Below are positions 9,286 to 17,904 of a stretch of DNA of 64,000 nucleotides, piece after piece (the first letter of the stretch is position 1; each line of letters begins with the position of its first letter). Source of the stretch: Bacteroidetes bacterium SW_9_63_38 (lineage in GTDB: Bacteria > Bacteroidota > Rhodothermia > Rhodothermales > Salinibacteraceae); NCBI GenBank assembly GCA_003022435.1, contig PXUA01000005.1, positions 176,007-240,006 on the forward strand, read 5' to 3'. Both the position numbers and the translations under genes were made by a program. The notes beneath the pieces are model-generated. The model did not search any database. It saw only the letters and a program-made list of their open reading frames with translations, and was not told the DNA's origin.

Positions 9286-9388
9286 TAGTGCAGCTTCAAC
9301 TGGTCCGTTGTGGAATCGAGATACCTCAAGCTGGAGCTTGGAGCAATAGCAAACTGCTTTCCCCAAAAGACCGTTTGAAGCTGCACTA
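9286..9388. mobile_element. 101-bp MITE-like element inserted at TA in the SusC gene
   Basis: Perfect 14-bp inverted ends TAGTGCAGCTTCAA (9286-9299) and TTGAAGCTGCACTA (9375-9388) bound the segment, and weaker matching continues inward. Deleting one TA plus the interior restores the host reading frame exactly (ETPLRTL joined to SLSLSAQNLF). Insertion with TA duplication is the habit of IS630/Tc1-mariner transposases, so this is probably a non-autonomous relative. No transposase is present in the window. Confidence 0.85.
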
Positions 9389-11258
9389 GGGTCCGGAGGG
9401 GCGTCTCCAGCGCGTGGTTGACGTGGCTCGCAAAGTCGTAGCGCACCGACACTGTGCGCAGCTTCAGCCAGTCGGCGTCGTACACGAAGTTGCTGGAGTG
9501 ACGGCTGTCCAGCTCGGCAGTGCGGTCGGCAACGCGGCGGTACTCCGCCGTGCCCGGCGTGAGGGTCTGAAACCGATCCTCCAGATCACTCAGGGTCGCG
9601 CGGTTGTCTACGGAAGCGGCAAATCGCTCAGTCCAGTTAAACACTTGATATCCGAGCCGGAATTTGGCCTGCGCCCCGAAACGCAAGTGATCGAATAGCT
9701 GCACACTCACCCCGAAGCCCCCGACGTGATCCGGAATCGGATCGCCCACGTACCCGTTTTGGTCGACGACATTCGGAACGGGCAAGTTCTCCCTCAGCTG
9801 GATGTTGCTCGACTCATCCCGCACCGCACCGTCCACCACATCCCCCGTGAACGCATACGGTTCGAGCCCTTCCTGAATGACGTTCCGGCTGAACGTGCCG
9901 CTCAACGACTGTCCCTCCAGGTCCTCCACCTCGGTGTAGCGGTAGGCGTAGTTGGCGTTCAGGCGCACACGGTGGCGATCCGTTGTCCACAGCGTGGCTT
10001 CCAGGGCGGTCTCCACGCCCTGCCCCCGGATCGTCCCCACATTTTGTGGCATCTGGAAGGCGCCAAACCCCGTCGAGGGCGCGGACTGGACTTCCACGAT
10101 GGAGTTTCGCGTGGTCTGATAATAGTAGGTGGCCGCGAACGAGTACCGGTTCTCCTGCAGGCCCACGTCGATGCCGGTTTCGACCTCCGACACCCGCTCG
10201 GGCCGCAGGCCGGGGTCGCCCACCGACCCGACGGCGGCCCCCGTTCCGAAGCCAGATTGCTCGCCGGTGAGTCGGAGCGCCTCCGAGGCCGTGATGGCCG
10301 GTAGGGCGCCGGTCTGCCCGAAAGCCGCTCGCACCTTGAGTTGGGCCCCCCTCCGGGACGGGCTCCAATCCAGCCGGGCGCGCCATGTCGCGCACGGACG
10401 GGTACCAGACCCTGAAACTGCCGGTCTCCCCCGCCACCAGACGGCTCGAATAGTCGCGGCGCACCGATCCACTGAGGAAGTACCGATCCGTCAGGCTGAC
10501 CTCCTGTCGGAATAGGAGCCCGGCACTCCGCCGGTTGATGCGCGCCTCGCCCACATTCTCCAGGCTCCGCCCAGTGCCGATGTCCGTAGTCAGGTCCGAT
10601 CCCAGCTCCTGCGCGCGCAGCCGGGACCGCAGAGTCGACTCCGTGAACGCCTGTCCCCCCCATGGACGTGGCCGTTAGAGATTCGCACAGGTCGTACTCG
10701 TAGCTGGCGAGGAGTTCGCCGTTGTGCTGCCGGCGCTCGTCGGTCTCGATGGCCCGCTCGCCCTGCGTGGTGCCGCTGAAGGTGCCCGACGCCGGGAAGG
10801 TCCGATCCTGTCGACGGGAGCCGACATCCGCCCCGATCGTGCCGCGAACGTGAAGCCCGGTCAGGACGTCCGGCGTATAAGCTCCGGTCACCGATCCTCG
10901 AAACCGCTGAACACGCTGCCGGTCGTCGATGCTGAACACGTCCGCGCTGTCGGTAAAGGAGTAGGGCATCCCATCCCGCACCAGGAGCGTATTGCCGAGC
11001 TGTCCATTGTTCGACAGATCATTCGACGGCCGGGGAAACCGGTTCACGGCGAGCCCGGCGCTGACCGACGCGTCGGACGACGATGTGGGCCGAAACTCGG
11101 CGTGGGCGTTGACGGTGTTTTTCGCGCCCTCATTGAGGCGGAGGAGGCCTTCTGTTCGTCGATTTTCGTACGAGAGGTGGACGTTCGTCTTCTCGTACGC
11201 GGCGGACACGCTCACGCGATTTCCCCAGATCCGCCCCCGCCGGAAGAGCGCATTTGCG

Positions 11259-11292
11259 TCGCTGGCGGTCTTATATCGCTGGCGGTCTTATA
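11259..11292. repeat. 17-bp tandem duplication in the SusC gene
   Basis: Two adjacent identical copies of TCGCTGGCGGTCTTATA occupy 11259-11275 and 11276-11292. Removing one joins SDDIYKTASDANALFRRG to the next barrel strand in frame, so the duplication is the cause of this frame break. Confidence 0.9.
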
Positions 11293-12170
11293 AATGTCGT
11301 CGCTGTAGGGACGAATCCGTTCGTTAAAACCCACCGTGCCCTCGTAGCCCACCCGGAGGTCCTGCCCGGTCTGCCCGGCCTTGGTGTCGATGAGAATGAC
11401 GCCGTCCGACCCGTCGGTGCCGTAGAGCGCGGCGGCAGACGGCCCTCGAAGCACCTGGATCGACTCGATGCTTTCCGGATCGAGGTCCGCGAGGGGCGAG
11501 TACTCCTGTCCCCCGACGCCGAAGCCCTGAAACGGCTCCGTGTTGATGCGGGCACCGTCGATGAAGATGAGCGGACGGCTGTCGCTGTTCAGGCTCACGC
11601 CGCTGCGGACGTTGAATTGAACCGCCGACCCGACGTTGCCGGAGGTGGGGCTGACCGTGAGCCCCGCCACACGCCCCTGCAGCAGATCCGTGACGCTCTG
11701 CACGTCGGTGATTTCTGTGACGTCGGCCGCCTCTCGATGGTCGGCACCGCCACGGACGCCTCTGCCCGCGTCTCCGTCCGCCCAGCGCCCGTCACAACGA
11801 CTTCCTGCAACCGCACGCGCTCCGGCGGCAGCCGAAAGTTCACCGTTGTGGCCGCTCCCGCCCGAGCGCGGACCGTCTTTGTGCGAGCCTCGTAGCCGAT
11901 AACTGTTGCCCGCACCGCGTACGTCCCGGGAACGAGGTCCGCAAGCTCGAAGGTGCCATCCGCCTCTGTCGTCGTCCCGGTCCCGGTTTCGGCAACGACC
12001 ACGTTGGCCCTTGGCACGCCCTCGGCCGTGCACCCCTCCGTCACGGTGCCCATGATGCGCCCGCGCACCTGGTTGCGTTCGCGCACCTGGTTGCGCTCGC
12101 GCACCTGAGCCGCCGCCAGGCCGGGCAGCAGGAGCAACAGTCCAATCCAGAGTGCAGTCCGCATGTGCAT

Positions 12171-12592
12171 ACGTGGTCGGGCCAGTGCGATACAGAGGGG
12201 GCTGAACCTTCCAGAGCTGTGCAGTTGAGGAAAGAAAACGGCACGAACACGCCAATTCCGGGTTTCAGCACCACGAGGCCCATGCCCTTCCTTCCAACGC
12301 TCGGACCGTGATGCCCCTCACGGGCAGGGCAGGATCGATTGAACGTCCCAGGCCGAACCTCCTGCTGCATAGTGTATGGGATCCCAGGCGGAGTATACGA
12401 CATCACTGGCAGTTTGAAGAAGCTTCCACATTAAGGGGTGGCCATGCCGGCACGCAAGCGTCCAACCGAACGGATACTAACGATTTAGAAATGACAGCGG
12501 AATCCGCACCATGTCGGCGTCGTTCCCTGAACGGAAGCAGCGGGATCTCTGTTAACACATGCCCTTTTCCCTTGGCTTTCCGTTTCCCATCG
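12171..12592. other. Divergent spacer between SusC pseudogene and murB
   Basis: This spacer of about 420 bp contains no recognisable gene. The murB frame is open back to 12308, but that extension has no protein-like character and the family starts at 12593. The region must carry the murB promoter; I could not identify it. Confidence 0.4.
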
Positions 12593-13618
12593 ATGACCCT
12601 TTCCGACGCCCAAGTTCACGCTCTTCAGGAGGCACTCCCCTCACTGGAAACCGACGTGCCCCTCGCTCCTCACACCACCTTCAGGATCGGGGGCGCGGCC
12701 GACTGGTACGTGGCGGTGCAAACGGCCGACGAGTTGGCCACGGCCCTTCGCGTCGCCCGCCGGCACGACATTCCGTTCTTTCTGCTCGGCACCGGCGCCA
12801 ACGTCATCGTGGGCGATCGCGGGGTTCGGGGACTCGTTATCCACAACCGGGCCCGCCACACCGACATCGATCCCGACACGAACCGGCTTTGGGCGGAGAG
12901 CGGCGCCATTGTCTACCCCGACCTCATCGAAACGGCCGTCTCGGCGGGCCTGTCCGGCCTCGAACACTATGTCGGCATCCCCTCAACGGTCGGAGGCGCA
13001 CTCTGGCAAAACCTGCATTTCCTGTCGCCGCCGCCGGAGCGGGAGCGGACGATGTTCATCGAGGAGGTCGTGCACTCCGCCGACGTGCTCACGGAAGAGG
13101 ACGAGCGCAAAACCGTGGAGGTCGATTACTTCGAGTTTGGGTATGACGACTCCATCCTTCACCACCGCGACGACGTGGTGCTGGCCGCCACGTTTCAGCT
13201 CGACGATGGCGACGTGGACCGGATGCGCGAGATCATGGACGCCAATCTGCAGTGGCGCGCCGAGCGCCATCCGCCCCTCGATACGGAGCCGAGCGTCGGG
13301 TCTATCTTCAAGAAAATCGAGGGCGTCGGGGCCGGGCGCCTCATCGACAACTGCGGCCTGAAGGGCACCCGAATCGGGGGGGCGATGATCACCCACCGGC
13401 ACGCCAACATCTTCGTGAACGCGGGGGATGCTACCGCGGCGGACGTGTGCGCCCTCATCGACCTCGCACAGGAGACCGTGGAGGAGGAGACCGGCTATCG
13501 CCTTGAAACCGAGATCGACTTTGTCGGGGAGTTCGCCCCGCCGACCGACGCGGAGCCGACCGTTATGCAAAAGGATCCGGATCTGGTGACGGCCGCGGAG
13601 CGCGCCGAAGCTGCCTGA
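12593..13618 (+). CDS. murB: UDP-N-acetylenolpyruvoylglucosamine reductase
   Basis: The 341-aa protein catalyses the NADPH-dependent reduction that yields UDP-MurNAc in cytoplasmic peptidoglycan precursor synthesis. The start at MTLSDAQVHALQ was chosen because family similarity begins there (LAPHTTFRIGGAADWYV). FAD-binding motifs are visible: FFLLGTGANVIVGDRG near residue 65 and VGIPSTVGGALWQN near 130. The catalytic Ser region is PSVGSIFKK near 240, and DNCGLKGTRIGGAMI follows. Compared with short MurB types, an acidic insertion (ADVLTEEDERKTVEVDYFEF) and a C-terminal acidic tail are present. Intact and single in the window. Confidence 0.95.
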   Translation: MTLSDAQVHALQEALPSLETDVPLAPHTTFRIGGAADWYVAVQTADELATALRVARRHDIPFFLLGTGANVIVGDRGVRGLVIHNRARHTDIDPDTNRLWAESGAIVYPDLIETAVSAGLSGLEHYVGIPSTVGGALWQNLHFLSPPPERERTMFIEEVVHSADVLTEEDERKTVEVDYFEFGYDDSILHHRDDVVLAATFQLDDGDVDRMREIMDANLQWRAERHPPLDTEPSVGSIFKKIEGVGAGRLIDNCGLKGTRIGGAMITHRHANIFVNAGDATAADVCALIDLAQETVEEETGYRLETEIDFVGEFAPPTDAEPTVMQKDPDLVTAAERAEAA

Positions 13619-13654
13619 GCCACCGCCCTGTCGATTTCAAATCCGGAATCCGCA

Positions 13655-14623
13655 CTACCGAAGCGCATCGGCGAACGACTGCGCCTCCTCCTGTAGCCGC
13701 CCGCAGTCTTCGAGGCCGTCCTCCCACTCGTCGGGGAAGGCATCCCAGCCATGCAGGGCACCGAGTTGCGCCCCCATCATGGCGCCGGTCGTGTCGGCGT
13801 CGCCGCCCACGTTGATGCCCGAGAGCAGCGTGTTTTCGAGGAGGTGGGGCCGCCGCGCTACCATCGCACAGGCGAAGGGCCACGCCTCGTCGGCGTAGAC
13901 GCCCACGCCGTCACAGGCCTCTCCGAGATCGAGCGGAAACGAGTCGATGCAGTCCGCAAGGGCCTCCAGCCGCTCCGTGACGCGGTGATCCTCCCCGAGC
14001 TCGTCTTCTGCCCACCGCGTGTGCTCGACGAGCGTCTGCCAGAACGCCGATCGCTCAAACGCCTCCACGCCGTCCAGCCGAAGCAGTTCGCGAACGGCCA
14101 CGGCCTGTCCCCACCCCGCCGCGAGGGCCGCGGGATGCCGATGCGTCGCCGAAAGCACGGGCCGAATCGCCGCGAATGCGTCGTCGCGATCCGCCTCTGT
14201 CACGGCCCACCAGGCCCCGAGCGGCGCCGCCCGCATGGCCGCTCCGTCGCTGTCGCGGTCGGGCGTGCCCGCTTCTTCCGGAGGCGTTCCGTCGGCCAGC
14301 CGATCAATCGCCGCCGTCGACGTTTGGCCCCAGCGGCGCGCCTCGTCGCGGAGCCCCACGTAGGCCTCCGCTGCCGCCTCCGGCCAGTCCGCCGGATCCG
14401 GATGCGCCGCGAGGGCGCGCACCAGCGCAAACGTCATCTGGGTGTCGTCCGTCCACTGGCCCGCATCCAGGTCACCGCGCTCCTCGTCGTCCCGGTACTC
14501 CTTAATCCCTTTGTAGTAGGTGCGCACGTTCGTGTGGCTCAGGCCCTCGATGGGCATGCCGAGGGCGTCCCCCACGGCCGTGCCGAGAAGGGTACCGAGA
14601 AGACGGTCGGGAGAAGGAGTCAT
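13655..14623 (-). CDS. ADP-ribosylglycohydrolase family protein
   Basis: The 322-aa protein has the hallmarks of the DraG/ARH family, which removes ADP-ribose from proteins or nucleic acids using two Mg ions: GTLLGTAVGDALGMPIEGL at residues 10-28, QWTDDTQMTFALV with the metal-binding Asp pair near 57, and GGDADTTGAMMGAQLGALHG near 275. Length is typical. No ADP-ribosyltransferase partner such as DarT or DraT is adjacent, so the substrate is unknown. The gene is divergent from the ccm operon and convergent with murB. Confidence 0.9.
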   Translation of the reverse strand: MTPSPDRLLGTLLGTAVGDALGMPIEGLSHTNVRTYYKGIKEYRDDEERGDLDAGQWTDDTQMTFALVRALAAHPDPADWPEAAAEAYVGLRDEARRWGQTSTAAIDRLADGTPPEEAGTPDRDSDGAAMRAAPLGAWWAVTEADRDDAFAAIRPVLSATHRHPAALAAGWGQAVAVRELLRLDGVEAFERSAFWQTLVEHTRWAEDELGEDHRVTERLEALADCIDSFPLDLGEACDGVGVYADEAWPFACAMVARRPHLLENTLLSGINVGGDADTTGAMMGAQLGALHGWDAFPDEWEDGLEDCGRLQEEAQSFADALR

Positions 14624-14726
14624 AAACGAAAAGAGGAATGATGGGGACGATCACATGCGAGGTAGCGTATCGGCGCTCCAGTTCCTATGTTCGTGCCGAA
14701 TGACTTCTTCACGGCTCCTCCTGTCT

Positions 14727-15395
14727 ATGGACTGGATCGCCGGCATGTGGGCCGTTTTTCGGAAGGACCTGCGCGTTGAACTGCGCACCCGATACGCGCT
14801 CAACAGCCTGCTGCTGTTTGTGCTGGGATCGCTTCTGCTCGTGCTCTTCGCCGTGGGGCCTCAGCCGCTCACGGCCCGCGTGCAGTCGGCCCTGCTATGG
14901 ATCGTGATGCTCTTCGCCGCCTCCATCGGATTGGGGCGGTCCTTCGTGGCCGAGCAGGAACAGGGCACCGTGCTGCTCCTTCAGCTGAACACGCGCCCCA
15001 GCATGGTTTTCGCAGGCAAACTGTTGTTCAACCTGCTGACGGTGGGTCTCCTCACCGGCCTCGCTGCGGGGGCGTTTCTGTTTCTTCTCAACGTAGAGGT
15101 CCCCGCCCCTGGTCTTCTCGGCCTTGCCCTCGCCCTGGGCGCCGTCGGTCTCGCCGGAGCCACGACGCTCCTCGCCGCCCTCGTGGCCCGCGCCGCTCGG
15201 AAAGGCCCGCTCCTCCCCGTGCTCCTGCTGCCCCTGCTCATTCCACTACTCGTCGCCGGCACCAGCGCCACGCGGAAGGCCCTCGCCGGCCTGCCGTGGA
15301 TCCAGGCGCAGGACGAGCTCCTGACGCTCATCGGCTTCGCCGGCGCCACCATCTCCGCCTCCGTCGTCCTCTTCGACTACATCTGGCACGAATAA
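14727..15395 (+). CDS. ccmB: Heme exporter permease CcmB
   Basis: The 222-aa membrane protein has six predicted helices. CcmB-like features are the N-terminal FRKDLRVELRTRYALNSLL and the segment RSFVAEQEQGTVLLL, which resembles the conserved GLDRLFRDDYEDGTLE-like region. With CcmA (not in this window) it forms the ABC module that releases heme-loaded CcmE during cytochrome c maturation. The start at MDWIAGM is preferred; an ATG at 14700 adds nine residues. It is first in the series ccmB-ccmC-ccmD-ccmE, the order usual in Bacteroidota. Confidence 0.88.
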   Translation: MDWIAGMWAVFRKDLRVELRTRYALNSLLLFVLGSLLLVLFAVGPQPLTARVQSALLWIVMLFAASIGLGRSFVAEQEQGTVLLLQLNTRPSMVFAGKLLFNLLTVGLLTGLAAGAFLFLLNVEVPAPGLLGLALALGAVGLAGATTLLAALVARAARKGPLLPVLLLPLLIPLLVAGTSATRKALAGLPWIQAQDELLTLIGFAGATISASVVLFDYIWHE

Positions 15396-15459
15396 GGGAC
15401 AATTTCGAAGTGGCGAGTGTCGATTTGCGAATCCCAACCGACCCGTTGATGCATTCGTT

Positions 15460-15511
15460 CTCTCCCCTCCCCCATACTCCCTCACTCCCCTCTCCTCTCT
15501 CTTCTCCCACG
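15460..15511. repeat. CT-rich degenerate microrepeat
   Basis: The ccmB-ccmC spacer contains a pyrimidine-rich run built of variants of CTCCC/CTCCTC and ACTCC words. It is one of several spacer-specific microrepeats in the window and has no coding character. Confidence 0.5.
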
Positions 15512-15630
15512 CCAAGCCCGTTGCTTTGAACGTTGCTCGAATTTAGATTTTCGGGGGGAAATCCGTCGGTCCAGCGGGCGTTATGGAGATCCGGATTTTC
15601 GTGCTCCTCCCGTTGCGTGAATACTGCACC

Positions 15631-16344
15631 ATGCCCGTTGCCTCGCCCGTCGTGAATCCCCGCCTGTACCGCCTCGTGCGGGCCGCGGTGATTCTCGTAC
15701 TGACGGGCGTGATCGTGGCGGGCCTGCTCGGGGAGATTCCTCAACTCGACATCCTAGAACAGTCGGCACGCAACCTGTATTTTCACGTGCCGATGTGGTT
15801 TACGCTGATGGTGGCGACGATCATCTCGGCGTACCACTCGGTCCGATACCTGCGGTCCGGCGACCGAATGCGCGACATCCGGGCGCGAGAGGCGGCGTGG
15901 CTGGCGCTCCTGTTCGGCCTGCTCGGCATTGTCACCGGCATGGTCTGGGCCCGCTTCACGTGGTACGTGAGCTCGGGACAGTGGTGGAACTTCGACCCCA
16001 AACAGTCGATGGCGGCGGTCCTGCTGCTCATCTACGGCGCCTACTTCGTGCTTCGCGACAGCATTGAGGATCCCGACACGAAAGGCCGAATTGCGGCCGT
16101 CTACAACCTCTTTGCCGTCGCGACAATGCCGTTCCTTTTGTACATCATTCCGCGCCAGTTGCCGAGCCTGCACCCCGGCGGCGAGGGCAATCCGGCCTTC
16201 AGTCAAACGGATCTCGCCCCCGCCATGCGCTGGATCTTCTACCCGTCCGTACTCGGCTTCATCGGGCTCTTCTGGCTGCTCTATACCCAGCGCGTACGTC
16301 TAGCGTGGGTTCAAGAACAACTCCGCGACGAACCTGAACTGTAG
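15631..16344 (+). CDS. ccmC: Cytochrome c biogenesis protein CcmC/CcsA family
   Basis: The 237-aa integral membrane protein delivers heme to CcmE. It carries the tryptophan-rich heme-handling motif as SSGQWWNFDPKQ near residue 125, flanking His residues in NLYFHVPMWF near 50 and in QLPSLHPGG near 190, and six helices. The start at MPVASPVVNP was chosen over the longer frame because it leads directly into the first helix. Lies between ccmB and ccmD in the same orientation. Confidence 0.9.
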   Translation: MPVASPVVNPRLYRLVRAAVILVLTGVIVAGLLGEIPQLDILEQSARNLYFHVPMWFTLMVATIISAYHSVRYLRSGDRMRDIRAREAAWLALLFGLLGIVTGMVWARFTWYVSSGQWWNFDPKQSMAAVLLLIYGAYFVLRDSIEDPDTKGRIAAVYNLFAVATMPFLLYIIPRQLPSLHPGGEGNPAFSQTDLAPAMRWIFYPSVLGFIGLFWLLYTQRVRLAWVQEQLRDEPEL

Positions 16345-16367
16345 TTTCCGCCTGTCTCTGCCTTCTC

Positions 16368-16646
16368 ATGACCGTCTGCCCTGTCCGTGCCGACGATGCG
16401 TCGGCGCCACGCCCCCTGCAGGAGCGGCCCGACACCACCGCGGCCTACGATAGCACCTGGACCGAACAGGCCCCTGCCCAGCCGCCGACGGGCATGGAAC
16501 AGGTCATGCTCTCCAGCGGCAAGATCTACGTGGTCCTGGCCGTCGTTCTCATCATCTGGGTGGGACTGCTCACCATCCTGTTCCGGACCGACCGCAAGAT
16601 CGACCGACTGGAACGGCGCCTCGGCGACGACCGTTCGGATAGGTAG
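16368..16646 (+). CDS. ccmD: CcmD-like small membrane protein
   Basis: This 92-aa protein has a Pro/Thr-rich N-terminus (about 45 residues) and one transmembrane helix (KIYVVLAVVLIIWVGLLTIL) followed by a basic/acidic stretch RTDRKIDRLERRL. That topology, small size and position between ccmC and ccmE fit CcmD, which holds CcmE near CcmC. Sequence alone would not identify it, because this family is poorly conserved. It begins 24 bp after the ccmC stop. Confidence 0.7.
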   Translation: MTVCPVRADDASAPRPLQERPDTTAAYDSTWTEQAPAQPPTGMEQVMLSSGKIYVVLAVVLIIWVGLLTILFRTDRKIDRLERRLGDDRSDR

Positions 16647-16709
16647 CGATAGAGGACCTGTCCAGCCACACCTGCACTCTTCGAACGCCCTCACGACGCC
16701 CCCACTACC

Positions 16710-17141
16710 ATGAAGTGGAAGTCCATCCTCGGATTGATCGCCATGGCCGGCTTCGCGGGCCTGTTGCTCATGAACTTCGGCAGTCAGGTGAGCGGCTACA
16801 TGAACTTCGAACAGGCCGCCGACACGGGCAGCAAGGCCCACGTCGTGGGGACCTGGGTGGAGAACCGCCCCACCCGCTACGACCGCTCGCAGAACGTCTT
16901 TTCCTTCTACATGAAGGACCAGACCGGCACCGTGCGCAAGGTGCGATACCCCAGCCCGAAGCCTGCCAACTTTGAGCAGGCCGAGAAGGTGGTGGTCGAG
17001 GGTCAAATGAACGGCGAAGCCTTTGCCGCCAGCCACATCCTGGTGAAGTGTCCGTCGAAGTACAACGACGCGAAGGGACTTGAAAAGCAAGCCACCCAAT
17101 CGTCCTCCTCCGCGCCCCAAGCCGGCCTCCGCACTGAATAA
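16710..17141 (+). CDS. ccmE: Heme chaperone CcmE, cysteine-type (CxxxY)
   Basis: The 143-aa protein has an N-terminal membrane anchor (ILGLIAMAGFAGLLLMNFG) and a periplasmic OB-fold domain (KAHVVGTWVENRPTRYD, NFEQAEKVVVEGQMNGEAF). Near residue 114 the heme-attachment site reads HILVKCPSKYND, i.e. Cys-x-x-x-Tyr, in place of the His-x-x-x-Tyr of enterobacterial CcmE. Cys-type CcmE proteins are known from Desulfovibrio and other lineages with the variant System I. It carries heme from CcmC to the cytochrome lyase. A Ser/Gln-rich tail follows. Confidence 0.9.
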   Translation: MKWKSILGLIAMAGFAGLLLMNFGSQVSGYMNFEQAADTGSKAHVVGTWVENRPTRYDRSQNVFSFYMKDQTGTVRKVRYPSPKPANFEQAEKVVVEGQMNGEAFAASHILVKCPSKYNDAKGLEKQATQSSSSAPQAGLRTE

Positions 17142-17158
17142 TACCAACTCCGCAGCCA

Positions 17159-17219
17159 AACTGGTTCGCCAGCCGGACCAGTCCGCCTCGAACTGGTTCG
17201 CCTGCCGGACTCGTCCGCC
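17159..17219. repeat. Pair of 29-bp direct repeats
   Basis: Units starting AACTGGTTCGCC lie at 17159-17187 and 17191-17219, separated by TCG, with about three mismatches. Each ends GTCCGCC, and the first contains CTGGT and ACCAG arms able to pair. It sits in the spacer after ccmE. Function unknown. Confidence 0.6.
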
Positions 17220-17300
17220 CGGCCTGTATGCTTGCGTCCATGGCAACGCATCTGCAACCCCGAACTTTATAAGCGGATTTGGTATAACCTCCTGATCGCT

Positions 17301-17765
17301 GTGGCTTCTTTTTCTCGCTCGCTCTACGCGATCGGCGTCCTTACGGGGCTTCTCGCAATGGCCGTCCTCCTCGGAAGTGGCTGCTCCTCGTCCGATTCGC
17401 TGCCCCCCGCCCACGCCGACAACCCACTCCGCGAGTGTCCGGACTCGCCGAACTGCGAGCGGGTTTCGGCGCGCTACCCGGTCCCGCCCGAGCGGCTCTA
17501 CGCCGGTGCAACGACCGCTCTCGACGCCCTCGGCCCCATCCGACTCCAGGCGCAGTCCGACTCGATACAGGCCTCCGCCGTGTACCGCGTGGCCCTCGTG
17601 TTCAAGGACGACGTCGACGTCGCTGTCGATTCGATCTCCGATGGCAGCCGCCTCCACGTCCGAAGCGCAAGTCGGCTGGGGCACAGCGATCTCGGCGTGA
17701 ACCGTCGACGAGTGCAGCACCTACTGTCGCGCGTAGACGATGCCCTGGACGCAACGTCCAACTGA
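17301..17765 (+). CDS. DUF1499 family lipoprotein
   Basis: The 154-aa protein begins at a GTG (17301) and has a lipoprotein signal ending MAVLLGSGC. The body matches DUF1499: RECPDSPNCERVSARYP near the N-terminus (the conserved Cys pair), then a domain with QASAVYRVALVFKDDVDVAV and the ending HVRSASRLGHSDLGVNRRR, the family's typical ..SR.G.SDLG.N..R motif. The frame is open back to 17232, but the GTG places the hydrophobic segment correctly. DUF1499 proteins have no settled function. Confidence 0.85.
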   Translation: MASFSRSLYAIGVLTGLLAMAVLLGSGCSSSDSLPPAHADNPLRECPDSPNCERVSARYPVPPERLYAGATTALDALGPIRLQAQSDSIQASAVYRVALVFKDDVDVAVDSISDGSRLHVRSASRLGHSDLGVNRRRVQHLLSRVDDALDATSN

Positions 17766-17776
17766 TCGTCCGTTCT

Positions 17777-17877
17777 ACTGATACGTGAATGGGTTTCTAA
17801 AGATGATTCCGACTATTGGCATCCCACGGTCTCTACAAGACGAAAGAGAAAGTTTGCCTACCTGTGCACGGATCAGT
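17777..17877. mobile_element. About 100-bp MITE-like element, copy 1
   Basis: The element begins ACTGATACGTGAATGGGTT and ends GTGCACGGATCAGT, so the termini ACTGAT/ATCAGT are inverted repeats. The same two ends bound the element at 27661-27762; interiors are about two-thirds identical. It lies in the spacer after the DUF1499 gene, with no clear target duplication. Confidence 0.75.
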
Positions 17878-17904
17878 AAGCTCGTTCTCACTGCGGGGCC
17901 GGCT

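Larger units (their letters stand above)
9106..12164 (-). pseudogene. SusC-like TonB-dependent receptor with five inactivating lesions
   Basis: The reconstructed protein (about 1000 aa) has a signal peptide (MRTALWIGLLLLLPGLAAAQ), a CarboxypepD-like domain (RIMGTVTEGCTAEGVPRANV), a TonB box region, a plug (LFDIDG-like LIFIDGARINTEPF, VLRGPSAAALYGTDGSDG) and a barrel ending ATLHVGF. Lesions in gene order are: a 1-bp frameshift near 11732; a 17-bp tandem duplication at 11259-11292; an extra G in a G7 run near 10660; a frameshift near 10378; and a 101-bp inverted-repeat element at 9286-9388. Undoing each restores continuous family sequence. N-terminal codons also carry an 18-bp repeat (VRERNQ units). 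It cannot make a working transporter. Confidence 0.9.

Noticed and set aside
10660..10660. Programmed frameshift at the G7 run in the SusC gene
   Set aside because: Four other unrelated lesions break the same gene, so simple decay is the better explanation.
13751..14641. A 296-codon plus-strand ORF opposite the ADP-ribosylglycohydrolase
   Set aside because: It is the high-GC antisense shadow of a clear DraG-family gene.
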